Below, piece after piece: positions 1 to 8,220 of a stretch of DNA of 64,000 nucleotides (positions are counted from its first letter, which is position 1; each line of letters begins with the position of its first letter). Made by a program: the position numbers and the translations under genes. A model generated the notes under the pieces. The model was not told where the DNA came from. It ran no database searches and saw only the letters and a list, made by a program, of their open reading frames with translations. The stretch covers positions 1 through 64,000 of the forward strand of contig CAVZDW010000008.1 in assembly GCA_963774155.1 (NCBI GenBank), given 5' to 3'. Source of the DNA: DASSUW01 sp963774155. Its GTDB lineage: Bacteria; Actinomycetota; Thermoleophilia; Solirubrobacterales; Solirubrobacteraceae.

Positions 1-2
1 CC

Positions 3-152
3 TCCAAGCCGTACTGGGGCGACGGCATGGGAGACCCGCTGCAGTGGGTGGGCCTCCTGTCGATCCTCGCCGTCAGCACAGCCATCGTCCGCGTTGCGCG
101 GCGATCCCCGAACGCAGCCGTCACGCCGGCCGCCGCGAGCCTGCGGTCATGA
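3..152 (+). CDS. C-terminal end of a membrane protein (partial, 5' end outside window)
   Basis: An open frame enters from the left edge and stops with TGA at 150-152, giving 49 residues. Residues about 14-29 are hydrophobic (VGLLSILAVSTAIV) and are followed by Arg-rich RVARR, which fits a last transmembrane helix with a positive cytoplasmic end. A strong hairpin terminator follows 40 bases later, supporting a real gene end. Too little is present to name a family. Confidence 0.5.
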   Translation, partial: SKPYWGDGMGDPLQWVGLLSILAVSTAIVRVARRSPNAAVTPAAASLRS

Positions 153-190
153 TCACGGTCGAGCAGCTCACCGAGCGACGCGACTCAGCG

Positions 191-214
191 AAAGGCCCGC
201 GTTTGCGGGCCTTT
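191..214. terminator. Rho-independent-type hairpin between convergent genes
   Basis: A perfect 10-bp inverted repeat, AAAGGCCCGC and GCGGGCCTTT, encloses the 4-base loop GTTT. The A-rich and T-rich ends make it usable in both directions. It lies between the partial gene ending at 152 and the minus-strand operon ending at 233. Confidence 0.8.
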
Positions 215-232
215 CGTGTTTCTCGAGGATGG

Positions 233-1207
233 TCAGTCGGTTATGTCGGCCCGGCTGGTTGTGAACGTGGGCACGGGCTGACCGTCCTCGTCCTGGCGCC
301 ACCCGGCTGGGCGCTGGAGCTGAGCCTGGAGCGACAGGGTGTCAGCCTCGGCCAACGCGGTGGTGGCCGCGTCGCCCGTCAGCTGCTGTCCTTCGGCGTC
401 GAAGACCAGTGTCCCGGCGCTGATGAGCGCGACCCCGCTGCCGCCGATGAGCTGGGCGGCCTCGGTCAGCAGCGCGTTGGGGACGTCGCACACCCCCTCG
501 ATCGAGATCGGCAGCTCGTCCGCGGTCAATCCATCCGCCGAACCGGTAAGTGTGATCGTGGTCGCGTAGAACGGTTCGCTGAAGGTCGGCGGCAACTCGT
601 CATCGTCTTGCGCCGGCCGCGCCATGCGGCGGGCCGCGAGCTTGTCGTCCTCGGGCGCGCTGGCGCAGCTCAGGCCGGGACCGCTGGGAACGCCGGGTCC
701 GCCGGGACCGCCGGGACCGCCGCTACCGGGGGGACCGGGGGGACCGGGGGGTCCGGGCGGTCCGCCGGGACCGTCGGCCCTGCCGATCCTCACGCTCTCG
801 CAGCCTTTCGTGATGGCCCGATCGCTGGCGTCGATCCGGCAGACGTCGTTGCCCGGTCCACCACTGACGACGCGGTCGCGCCGGCCGTCCACGGCGTTCA
901 ACCGATCAGCGCCCGGCCCGCCCAAGAGCCGATCGCTGCCACGCCCGCCCGAGAGCCGATCGCTGCCACGCCCGCCCGAGAGCCGATCACTGCCACCGCG
1001 GCCCTGGATTCGGTCGTCGCCGCCAAGAGTCTTGAATGCGTCGGCCTTGGCAGTGCCCACCATGTGGTCAGGCCCCTTCGTGCCTGGTATCGACTTCGCC
1101 TGCGCGGGCCCCGCCGAGGCCAGCATCAGCGGGGCAAGGGTGGCGACCACCGCGAATGCGATGGGCCGCTTCCCCAGCTGTGGAAACCGCCGCTCTTGGA
1201 ACGCCAT
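233..1207 (-). CDS. Secreted RTX-like protein with collagen-like linker and conserved C-terminal domain
   Basis: The start is ATG at 1207, behind the strong ribosome site GAAGGAGGGAGATC; an upstream in-frame ATG at 1228 lacks one. The 324-residue product has a signal peptide ending near AQA, then about 100 residues of RTX-like repeats (GGRGSDRLSGG, GGPGADRL), which in this fold bind calcium. A Gly-Pro-Pro run resembling a short collagen stretch follows, then a C-terminal domain of about 115 residues with LPISIEGVCDVP and PVPTFTTSR. That last domain recurs in the proteins at 14779 and 17892. It starts 36 bases after the stop of the 137-residue gene, so it is probably the last gene of a four-gene operon. 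Export and calcium binding are inferred from the family; a function is not known. Confidence 0.85.
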   Translation of the reverse strand: MAFQERRFPQLGKRPIAFAVVATLAPLMLASAGPAQAKSIPGTKGPDHMVGTAKADAFKTLGGDDRIQGRGGSDRLSGGRGSDRLSGGRGSDRLLGGPGADRLNAVDGRRDRVVSGGPGNDVCRIDASDRAITKGCESVRIGRADGPGGPPGPPGPPGPPGSGGPGGPGGPGVPSGPGLSCASAPEDDKLAARRMARPAQDDDELPPTFSEPFYATTITLTGSADGLTADELPISIEGVCDVPNALLTEAAQLIGGSGVALISAGTLVFDAEGQQLTGDAATTALAEADTLSLQAQLQRPAGWRQDEDGQPVPTFTTSRADITD

Positions 1208-1243
1208 GATCTCCCTCCTTCGTTGCACGACGAGCTGCCTCGC

Positions 1244-1657
1244 TCAGCCGTCGATGAATTCTTCTTGGGCATCCTCGTTGCACTCGATGCTCGGTGGCTC
1301 CTCGCCCGGGAAGGCGAGGAAGTCGTACTGCGGCGTGCCGAACCCGCGCATGTCGATCGCGAGCGCCGGCCGGCGCTTGGTGCCGCCGTTGCCGAAGAGG
1401 AACCCGCTGTCGCCGCCCCATGTGCCGTACTGGGTCACGCCGATCGTGTACGCGCACTGATCGAAGAGGTCGAACTCCTCCACCGGCTCGCCCAGGTCCT
1501 CGATGTCCTCGGTGAGCGACTCCACCTCTTCCTGGAGATCCTCGATCCGGTCGCGCACCGACGCCGATCCATCCGGTCCGTCTCCGCCCGCCAACGCCGC
1601 GGGGGCGCATACGGCGAGCCCGGCGCACACCCAGATCAGGATCAAGGCTCGGCGCAT
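1244..1657 (-). CDS. Small secreted coiled-coil/Cys-domain protein
   Basis: A 137-residue protein with signal peptide (ILIWVCAGLAVCAPAALAG), an acidic heptad-like coiled coil at about residues 33-62 (DRIEDLQEEVESL) and a C-terminal domain. The domain has the features C-x(4)-GVTQYG, SGFLFG, ALAIDMR and YDFLAF, and ends with Cys125. It matches both halves of the protein encoded immediately upstream, so it is a third copy of that unit. ATG at 1657 lies one base after the upstream stop, which implies translational coupling. No known family is recognised. Confidence 0.8.
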   Translation of the reverse strand: MRRALILIWVCAGLAVCAPAALAGGDGPDGSASVRDRIEDLQEEVESLTEDIEDLGEPVEEFDLFDQCAYTIGVTQYGTWGGDSGFLFGNGGTKRRPALAIDMRGFGTPQYDFLAFPGEEPPSIECNEDAQEEFIDG

Positions 1658-1658
1658 G

Positions 1659-2552
1659 TCAATCCACCGCCTCTCCTGGCTCGTCTTGACAGGTGCGGCC
1701 GGGACGGTCGCCCCCGACCAGCGCGAGGAACATGTAGTCCGGGTCGTCCCAGTCGGCCCGGTCGATGTGCAGCGCCGCGCGGTAGCCCCCAGGAGCGCTC
1801 TTCGGTCCGAAGAGATAGCCGAACTTCTGGTCTGGATCGCCCATTTCGGTGACGGGCACCCACGACACACATGACTCCCACTCGTCGAAGCGCTCGGAGA
1901 TGGTCTCCAGTCGCTGAGATCTCGCGAACAGCCCGGCCGCCTTGCGCTCGAGCCTTGCCAGCTGACCCCTGAGGCCGCCGGCCGCGGAACGCGAGCGCTT
2001 GTCGTATCGGCCACGCGCGCGCGCGCGAGATTGCGCGGCTGTCGGATTGCCGGCGCCGGCGACCGACGCAGGCTCGGCGGTTCCTCCGGGCTGCGTGCTC
2101 TCGCTATGGCACGCGGCGTCACGGCTGAAGTGGATGAACAGGTAGTCCTCGCGGCCCCAACGGCGCCGCCTGTCGACTGCGATCCCGTCCATGTAGCCGA
2201 CCCCGGTCCCATCGCGCTCGTCGTAGAGGTAGCCGGATTGCCGATCACGGTCGCCCTGCTCGTTGACGGGCACATACCTGAGGCACGTCTGCCAGTCCTC
2301 GTAGTTCTCGGCCGATTGCTCCATGAGCTCCACCTGTTCGGCAAGGCGGCTGAGCTCCTGCCGCAGCGCGCCCATGTTCGGCCCCACCGCGTTGGTCCGC
2401 GGCCATGGCGAGTCCTCGCCCGCCGCCCTGGCCTGGGGGCGCGCATCGGCACCGCTCGGTCCTCCGAAACCGAGCGCCAGGGCGGCGCCGCAGCCGCACA
2501 GGACGGCGACCGCCAGTGCGCGGAGCAGCCTGGATCGGGATCGATTCGTCAC
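1659..2552 (-). CDS. Secreted protein with two copies of a coiled-coil/Cys domain
   Basis: A 297-residue protein. A signal peptide or lipoprotein-like segment (AVAVLCGCGAALALGFGG) is followed by two repeats of one unit: a short coiled coil, then W-x(2)-C, VPV-x-E-x-GD, GYL, an acidic-Arg pair and DY-hydrophobic-F. Copy 1 is at about residues 60-155 (DWQTCLRYVPVNEQGD) and copy 2 at about 190-290 (EWESCVSWVPVTEMGD). A basic, Ala/Gly-rich linker joins them. The ATG overlaps the stop of the upstream beta-helix gene by 4 bases (ATGA), so the genes are co-translated. I do not recognise the domain. Confidence 0.8.
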   Translation of the reverse strand: MTNRSRSRLLRALAVAVLCGCGAALALGFGGPSGADARPQARAAGEDSPWPRTNAVGPNMGALRQELSRLAEQVELMEQSAENYEDWQTCLRYVPVNEQGDRDRQSGYLYDERDGTGVGYMDGIAVDRRRRWGREDYLFIHFSRDAACHSESTQPGGTAEPASVAGAGNPTAAQSRARARGRYDKRSRSAAGGLRGQLARLERKAAGLFARSQRLETISERFDEWESCVSWVPVTEMGDPDQKFGYLFGPKSAPGGYRAALHIDRADWDDPDYMFLALVGGDRPGRTCQDEPGEAVD

Positions 2553-4543
2553 CGAGCCACCTCCACCGCACCGACGTCACAGGCAGGTCCCTGAGGTCGC
2601 GGCGAGCCACGCTGATCGGTGGCGGCGAGCGCGAGACGATCGGCAACCAGCCCGTCCAGGTGCTGTTCGCCCTCGAGCACGTCGCCGAAGGGCTGGAAGT
2701 TGCATTCGGCTGCCGGGATGCGGTCGAGCACCGGGCTGCCTGTCAGGGGGTGGCGAGTCTCGCCGAAGCCGCCGTTCTGACCCAGCTCTCCAAGCATCGG
2801 GTCGTTGCCGTTCACGACGTCGGTACCGCTGCTCAGCCCACAGGACGCATCCGTCACGAAGTTGAAGCCGAAGGACTTCGACTGCGGCACCTGGCAGTTC
2901 CTCGAGGTCGGCTGAACCTCGCCGCCGATCGGGTCGAGCTTCGCCGGGCCGATGATCGACCCGAAGGCGTCCAGCCGCTCACCGGCGCCGATGTTCGCCG
3001 CGACCGGCGCGACGTTGTCGATGACCGTGGACCTGACCAGCCCGACGATCCCCGATGCGAAGATGCCGCCGCCCACGCCCTCGGCATAGTTGTCGCTGAT
3101 CGTCGAGTTCACGATGAACGCGTCACTGCGCGACCAGATGCCTCCGCCGACGTGCGCGACCGCCGCGTTCCGGGCGATGGTGGAGTTGATGATGGTCACG
3201 TCAGCCTCGCTCCCGATCCCGCCGCCGCGGTCGTCAGCGCGGTTGCCGTTCACGGTCGAGTTGATGATCGTGATGTCCCCTTCGAGCCCCCAGATCCCGC
3301 CACCGGGACCGTCGGCCGTGCTCCCGTCCACGGTCGAGTCGATCACCGTGATGTCGCCGTCCTCGTCCGTGTAGATCGCGCCGCCGTCGCCGTCCGTCGT
3401 GTTGCCGTCGATGTGCGAGCGCACGACGAGGATGTCGCCGGTGGAGGCCAACGCGCCGCCCGACCCGTCGACGAGGTTCCCGTTGACGATCGAGTCGAAG
3501 ACCTGGATGCCGCCGCGCCGCGCGTATACGCCGCCGCCGTCGTCGTTGGCGAGGTTGCCGGTGATGACCGAGCGGATGATCGTCGCCCGGCGCTGCGACA
3601 TGATCCCGCCGCCCGGCTCCTCGGCGAGGTTCTGTTGCACCTTGGAGTCGACCACCCGGATCTCCCCCCTGGTGGTCACGGCGCCGCCGGGGCCGTCGCT
3701 GCCGCCGCGGGTGAGCGTGACGTTCCGCAGTTCGACGAAGCCGGTGCCGTCCTGCCGCAGCAGCCGTTTCTCGAAGCAGGTCTGCCGGAGCGTGTGGCCA
3801 TGCCCGTCGAGGACCACGGGACGCGGCGACTCGCGGAGCGGGTCGCCAAGCTCGCATGCCCTCAGGAAGACGTCGGCCATGACGTCGATTGCGGTCACCC
3901 GTGGGTTGCGCCACGCGGCACGGAGCTCGGACTCGGTGCTGACCGCGAGGGGCTCGTCCGGAATCAGTGTGTAGCCGTGGCTGACCCGGCGGGTTCGATG
4001 CCGGCACAGGACCCGGCCCTCATAGAACCCGCGCACCTCGTAGGCGCGCTGCTCGGTGCACGCGTAGCCGCTCACCCGCCGCCGGAAGACGCGGTCGCGC
4101 ATCCAGCAGCGGCCGAGGAAGGTCGGTCTGACGCAGCGCTTCTCCACGCGCCCGTAGCAGCTGGCGTTGCGGCCGTCCTCGCTGTTCAGGCAGCGCTGGT
4201 ACCGGCTTACGATGCGCGTGGCGACGCTGCACCGCGTGCCGACCACCCACACCCCGATCACGGAGCCGGGGCCGGCGCTCCGCGCCTTGCCGGGCCGGCA
4301 GTGTCGCGCGTCCGTGGGCCTGTACGGCCTGTCCTCGCCCTCACCAATCTCACGATCCACGCCCGGCGGCCGCGCGCTCGGTGGACCTTGGGTTTCTTCA
4401 TCCCCGCCCGCAATCGCCGCCGCCGGAGCGCCATACGCGCCAACCGCCAAGAAGCCGAGCGTCACGGCGACGAGGCCCAGGACCTGGGCAAACACCATTC
4501 GCAGCGGGCTGCGACGGCGCGGTGTCGAGTTTGCCGCTGTCAT
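2549..4543 (-). CDS. Secreted right-handed beta-helix protein (choice-of-anchor Q type)
   Basis: A 664-residue protein, first gene of the operon. A basic N-terminus precedes a hydrophobic export segment at about 16-45. A Cys-rich stretch follows at about 80-190 (C at RHC, GTRC, YQRC, SCYG, RCV, RCW, YAC, LCRH). From about residue 240 there are at least ten rungs of the Pmp-like type (NSTINGN, GGGIW, GGGIY), which fold as a right-handed beta-helix. The end (LGELGQNGG, HPLTGSPVLD, DQRG, CDVGAVE) is the typical choice-of-anchor Q ending. Such proteins are exported and often surface-bound. Only a weak ribosome site precedes ATG 4543; a hairpin at 4584-4610 lies in the leader. Confidence 0.85.
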   Translation of the reverse strand: MTAANSTPRRRSPLRMVFAQVLGLVAVTLGFLAVGAYGAPAAAIAGGDEETQGPPSARPPGVDREIGEGEDRPYRPTDARHCRPGKARSAGPGSVIGVWVVGTRCSVATRIVSRYQRCLNSEDGRNASCYGRVEKRCVRPTFLGRCWMRDRVFRRRVSGYACTEQRAYEVRGFYEGRVLCRHRTRRVSHGYTLIPDEPLAVSTESELRAAWRNPRVTAIDVMADVFLRACELGDPLRESPRPVVLDGHGHTLRQTCFEKRLLRQDGTGFVELRNVTLTRGGSDGPGGAVTTRGEIRVVDSKVQQNLAEEPGGGIMSQRRATIIRSVITGNLANDDGGGVYARRGGIQVFDSIVNGNLVDGSGGALASTGDILVVRSHIDGNTTDGDGGAIYTDEDGDITVIDSTVDGSTADGPGGGIWGLEGDITIINSTVNGNRADDRGGGIGSEADVTIINSTIARNAAVAHVGGGIWSRSDAFIVNSTISDNYAEGVGGGIFASGIVGLVRSTVIDNVAPVAANIGAGERLDAFGSIIGPAKLDPIGGEVQPTSRNCQVPQSKSFGFNFVTDASCGLSSGTDVVNGNDPMLGELGQNGGFGETRHPLTGSPVLDRIPAAECNFQPFGDVLEGEQHLDGLVADRLALAATDQRGSPRPQGPACDVGAVEVAR

Positions 4544-4901
4544 TCGCCAGACGCTTCCTCGCGGCGCGTGCGTTCGCGCCCTGAAACCCCCGGGTCAATC
4601 CCCTGGGTTTGGACCGGGACCCCCCTGGTCTTCGACCGGGAGGCCACTCCGCACGAGGTCACCCCTGCAAGGACCGCGACCCGGGTTGACCCGGCGGGCA
4701 CCCCAGTGGACCACGGTCTGCCGCATGCGCGGAACCGGGGCCCACGGGGTCGACGCTCGATCGCGGCCGGGTCTTCCACTGGCGCGACGAGCCACCCCAA
4801 CCGCGACCGTGACCTGCGAGCGGAACCAGCAATCAGCGCCCATGTCCTCGCTGTCGGCATTGAGATGGATCGGGAACCTCGGCACGGAGGAGCGCTGACC
4901 G
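4544..4901. other. Intergenic region between the secreted-protein operon and the SDR gene
   Basis: About 358 bases with no gene I can support. The two flanking genes point away from each other, so promoters for both should lie here. The only clear structure is an inverted repeat at 4584-4610: AAACCC and GGGTTT arms, a 2x2 internal loop, and an inner GGG/CCC stem around TCAAT. It sits about 40 bases upstream of the beta-helix gene start and could be a leader hairpin or an operator. Confidence 0.4.
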
Positions 4902-5405
4902 ATGGCATCCGACTCCTGGGAGCGGGACGCGAACGTGGCGCGCGCAGAAATCGCGGCGATCGTCACGGGCAGCTCGTCTGGAACGGGTCGCGAGGTCGCG
5001 TGCGGGGTGGCGAGCCGGGGCTGGGCCGTCGTCGTGGTGTACCTCGAGCACCAGCGCAGCGCCGAGGCGACGGTCGACGACATCCTCGCCGCGGAAGGCA
5101 GGACGGTCGCCGTGCGCGCCGACCTCGCCGACGATCTCGACGTGCAGCGCCTGTTCGCGGAGTCGGTCGCGGCGTTCGGGGGCGTCGACGTCGTCGTCCA
5201 CACGACGGCAGTCGGTTGTTCCCTCCTCTACGGGCATGCGGCTCGGCAGGTGCGTGAGAACGGAGCCATCGTCACCGTTCCCCCCGCTGAACGGATGACG
5301 CTTGAGGTCGCACGGCGGCTGCGCGAGCGCGGCGTCACCGTCGCCACGATCCCGTCGGAAGCAGTGCTCTCGTTTCTTGACACGTGGCGCCCCGGCATCG
5401 GCTGA
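4902..5405 (+). CDS. Truncated short-chain dehydrogenase/reductase-like protein
   Basis: A 167-residue protein with the SDR cofactor-binding start (TGSSSGTG at about residues 22-29) and the strand containing RADLADD, but much shorter than the usual 240-260. The NNAG motif is replaced by HTTA and no catalytic Tyr-x3-Lys is visible, so classical dehydrogenase activity is doubtful. The end (RERGVTVATIPSEAVLSFL) resembles the last part of a Rossmann fold. An in-frame internal deletion of an ancestral SDR is one reading; a small nucleotide-binding protein is another. It ends 28 bases before a LAL regulator gene and may be co-transcribed with it. Confidence 0.6.
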   Translation: MASDSWERDANVARAEIAAIVTGSSSGTGREVACGVASRGWAVVVVYLEHQRSAEATVDDILAAEGRTVAVRADLADDLDVQRLFAESVAAFGGVDVVVHTTAVGCSLLYGHAARQVRENGAIVTVPPAERMTLEVARRLRERGVTVATIPSEAVLSFLDTWRPGIG

Positions 5406-5433
5406 GGCCTCGGCGGTCCACTAACGTTGTGAA

Positions 5434-8196
5434 ATGCCTGCCATCCGCGGGCTCGGGTTCCTCGGCCGGACACGCGAGCGCCAACGTCTCGACCGCACGC
5501 TCGCGCAGGCTCGCGGTCGTCGGAGCGCCGTCGTGGTGATCCGTGGCGAGCCCGGCATCGGAAAAACCGCGCTGGTGCGGTACGCCGCGCGGCAGGCCTC
5601 GGGCATGCAAATCACCGAGGTAGAAGGCGTCCAGGCGGAGATGGAGCTGCCTTTCGCCGGGATCGAGCGGTTGTGCGCGCCGATGTTCGACGGGCTCGAC
5701 GCGCTTGCAGAACCGCAGCAGAACGCGCTTCGAGTCGCCTTGGGTATTTCGTCGGGCGATCCGCCGGACAAGTTCCTGGTCGCCGTCGCCGTGCTCAACT
5801 TGCTCTCTGCGATTGCCGAGGAGCGACCGCTCCTGTGCCTGGTGGATGACGCGCAGTGGCTCGACGCCGCGTCGGTGCTGGCGCTCGGATTCGTCGCGCG
5901 GCGGCTGCTGGCCGAGCCGGTGGCGATGGTCTTCTCGCTGCGCGAGCCGATCGCCACCCGCGCGCTCGACGGCCTACCGGAGCTGTCGCTCGAAGGCCTC
6001 GATGAGCCGGATGCGCGCGCCCTGCTGTCGAGAGCCGTGCCGGGCCGGCTCGATGACCGCGTGCGCGACCGGATCATCGCCGAGACCGGAGGCAATCCGC
6101 TCGCGCTGGTGGAGCTGTCGCAGAGGATGACGGCGGGGGAGCGAGCCGGAGGCTTTGCGCCGGCCGCCGGGGGCGATCTTCCGGTTCAGCTGGAGAGGCG
6201 GTACGTGGAGCGGGTCGCCGGGTTGCCCGACGCGACGCAGCGACTGCTCCTGCTGGCGGCAGCGGACGCGCTGGGGGACGCCTCCCTGCTGTGGCGGGCG
6301 GCCGAACGACTCTCCATCGACCCGACCGCGGTGGCTCCAGCGACCGAAGCCGGCCTGCTGCAGATCGACGACCGTGTTCGGTTCCACCACCCGTTGGTGC
6401 GCTCGGCGGTCTACCGAGCCGCGTCAGACGACGAACGCCGGCGCGTGCACGAGGTGCTCGCCGAGGTGAGCGATCTCGAGCTCGACGCCGACCGTCGCGC
6501 CTGGCACCTCGCACTCGCCGCCGCCGGACCCGACGAAGCCGTCGCCGCTGAGCTCGAGCGCGCCGCGGGACGAGCGCAGAGTCGCGGCGGCCTCGCGGCG
6601 TCAGCGGCGCTCCTCGAGCGCGCGACCGCTCTGTCTCCCGACGCGACGCTCCAGGCAGGGCGCGCGCTGGCCGCAGCGGAGGCCAGCTTCCAGGCCGGGG
6701 CGTTCGACGCGGTGGCGCGGCTTCTAGCCATAGCGGAGGCCGGACCGCTCGACGGCTTCCAGAGCGCGCGAGCCGCGCTCCTTCGAGGCTCCGCTGCCGT
6801 GGTGTCCTCCTACGGCAACGAGGCGGCCCCGTTGCTCTTGGAGGCTGCGAGAAGGCTCGAACCGTTCGACCTCAGCCTCGCTCGCCGGGCCTACCTGACC
6901 GCGTGGAGTGGCGCCATCGCGGCGCACCACCTCGGCGGAGCGGACGTCCTTCGCGAGATCGGCCGCGCAGTCCGCGCCCTCCCACCGCTGTCCCCGGACC
7001 CGCATCCACTCGACCTCGTGCTCGAGGGCTTCGCCCTGCTGATCACCGACGGGCACGCGGTCGCGATGCCCATCCTCCAGCGCGCGGCGAAGGTCGTCCT
7101 GCAGCTGCCGGTCGAGGACGTCGTGCGGTGGGGTTGGCAGGTCGGCGGCGTGAGGTCCGCGATCTGGGACGACGAAGCGATCGCGGTCTATGAGCGACAG
7201 GCTCGGCTCGTGCGCGACGCAGGCGCTCTCGGAGAGCTCCCGATCCACCTCCAGTCTTTCGCGCTGGAGCGAGCGTGGCTGGGTGACTTGCCCGGCGCTC
7301 GACGGCTCATGGCCGAGAGCGAGAGCATCTCGACATCGATCGGGAACCAGGTCCCGCCGTTCGCGCTGCTCAGGATCCTGGCCCTGGAGGGGCGGGAAGC
7401 CGAGGCCTCCCCGCTGATCGTGGCTGTCGTCCAACGCGGCACCACACGAGGGCAGGGAATCGCGGTGATGGTTGCGCATTGGGCCGCCGCGGTGCTGTAC
7501 AACGGCCTCGGTCGCTACGAGGAGGCGGCATCGGCAGCCCGAGAGGTCGTCACGAACGGCATCCTTCCCTGGCTCACGATGTGGGCGCGGTTCGAGCTGG
7601 TCGAGGCCGCCGCGCACATCGGTGACACGGAGCTCGCGCGTGATGCCCTGGCCGGGCTCGCGGTGACCACGCAACCCGCGGGTACCGACTTCGCGCTGGG
7701 CATCGAGGCGCGTTCTCGGGCGCTCCTCGCCGATGGCGATGCAGCCGAGGCGTTGTATCGCGAGGCGATCGAGCGGTTCAGCCGGACGCGGCGCCGGCCC
7801 GAGCTCGCGCGCAGCCATCTCGTGTACGGAGAGTGGCTGCACAGTGAAGGCCGTATCGGCGAGGCGCGCGAGCGGCTCCGGACGGCCGAGGAGATGTTCA
7901 CCGAGATCGGGATGGAGGCGTTCGCAGAGCGCGCGAGCCGGGAGCTGGTCGCCTCTGGCGCGAAGCTCCGCAAGCGCCCCTTCGAGGGGCGCGAGGAGCT
8001 CACGCCGCAGGAGCGGCAGATCGCCCAGCTCGCCCGCGACGGGCTCACCAACGCCGAGATCGGTGGCCAGGTGTTTCTCAGTCCGCGCACCGTCGAATGG
8101 CACCTGCACAAGGTGTTCGCGAAACTGGGGATCGAGTCGCGCAGCGGCCTCTATGCCGCCCTGCCGCCGCCGGAGCGCCAACGCGCGCCCGTGTGA
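5434..8196 (+). CDS. LAL-type LuxR family regulator with AAA/STAND ATPase domain (copy 1)
   Basis: A 920-residue MalT-like regulator. Walker A (GEPGIGKTAL) is at about residue 38 and Walker B (LCLVDDAQWLD) at about 134. A long TPR-like helical middle follows. A C-terminal LuxR helix-turn-helix is at about 857-910 (LTPQERQIAQLARDGLTNAE, then SPRTVEWHLHKVF). Proteins of this type use ATP binding and an unknown ligand to activate transcription. ATG 5434 is 28 bases after the SDR stop. The downstream gene is a close paralogue, so the pair arose by tandem duplication. The ligand and targets cannot be read from the sequence. Confidence 0.92.
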   Translation: MPAIRGLGFLGRTRERQRLDRTLAQARGRRSAVVVIRGEPGIGKTALVRYAARQASGMQITEVEGVQAEMELPFAGIERLCAPMFDGLDALAEPQQNALRVALGISSGDPPDKFLVAVAVLNLLSAIAEERPLLCLVDDAQWLDAASVLALGFVARRLLAEPVAMVFSLREPIATRALDGLPELSLEGLDEPDARALLSRAVPGRLDDRVRDRIIAETGGNPLALVELSQRMTAGERAGGFAPAAGGDLPVQLERRYVERVAGLPDATQRLLLLAAADALGDASLLWRAAERLSIDPTAVAPATEAGLLQIDDRVRFHHPLVRSAVYRAASDDERRRVHEVLAEVSDLELDADRRAWHLALAAAGPDEAVAAELERAAGRAQSRGGLAASAALLERATALSPDATLQAGRALAAAEASFQAGAFDAVARLLAIAEAGPLDGFQSARAALLRGSAAVVSSYGNEAAPLLLEAARRLEPFDLSLARRAYLTAWSGAIAAHHLGGADVLREIGRAVRALPPLSPDPHPLDLVLEGFALLITDGHAVAMPILQRAAKVVLQLPVEDVVRWGWQVGGVRSAIWDDEAIAVYERQARLVRDAGALGELPIHLQSFALERAWLGDLPGARRLMAESESISTSIGNQVPPFALLRILALEGREAEASPLIVAVVQRGTTRGQGIAVMVAHWAAAVLYNGLGRYEEAASAAREVVTNGILPWLTMWARFELVEAAAHIGDTELARDALAGLAVTTQPAGTDFALGIEARSRALLADGDAAEALYREAIERFSRTRRRPELARSHLVYGEWLHSEGRIGEARERLRTAEEMFTEIGMEAFAERASRELVASGAKLRKRPFEGREELTPQERQIAQLARDGLTNAEIGGQVFLSPRTVEWHLHKVFAKLGIESRSGLYAALPPPERQRAPV

Positions 8197-8220
8197 CGAT
8201 CGCAGGAGAGGTAGCGTTTG

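Noticed and set aside
680..780. G/C-rich tandem repeats
   Set aside because: They encode the Gly-Pro-Pro linker of the RTX-like protein.
2405..5257. Long plus-strand open frame of 950 codons
   Set aside because: It lies opposite the secreted operon; its product is Arg/Asp/Val-rich with no domain, as expected of a high-GC antisense frame.
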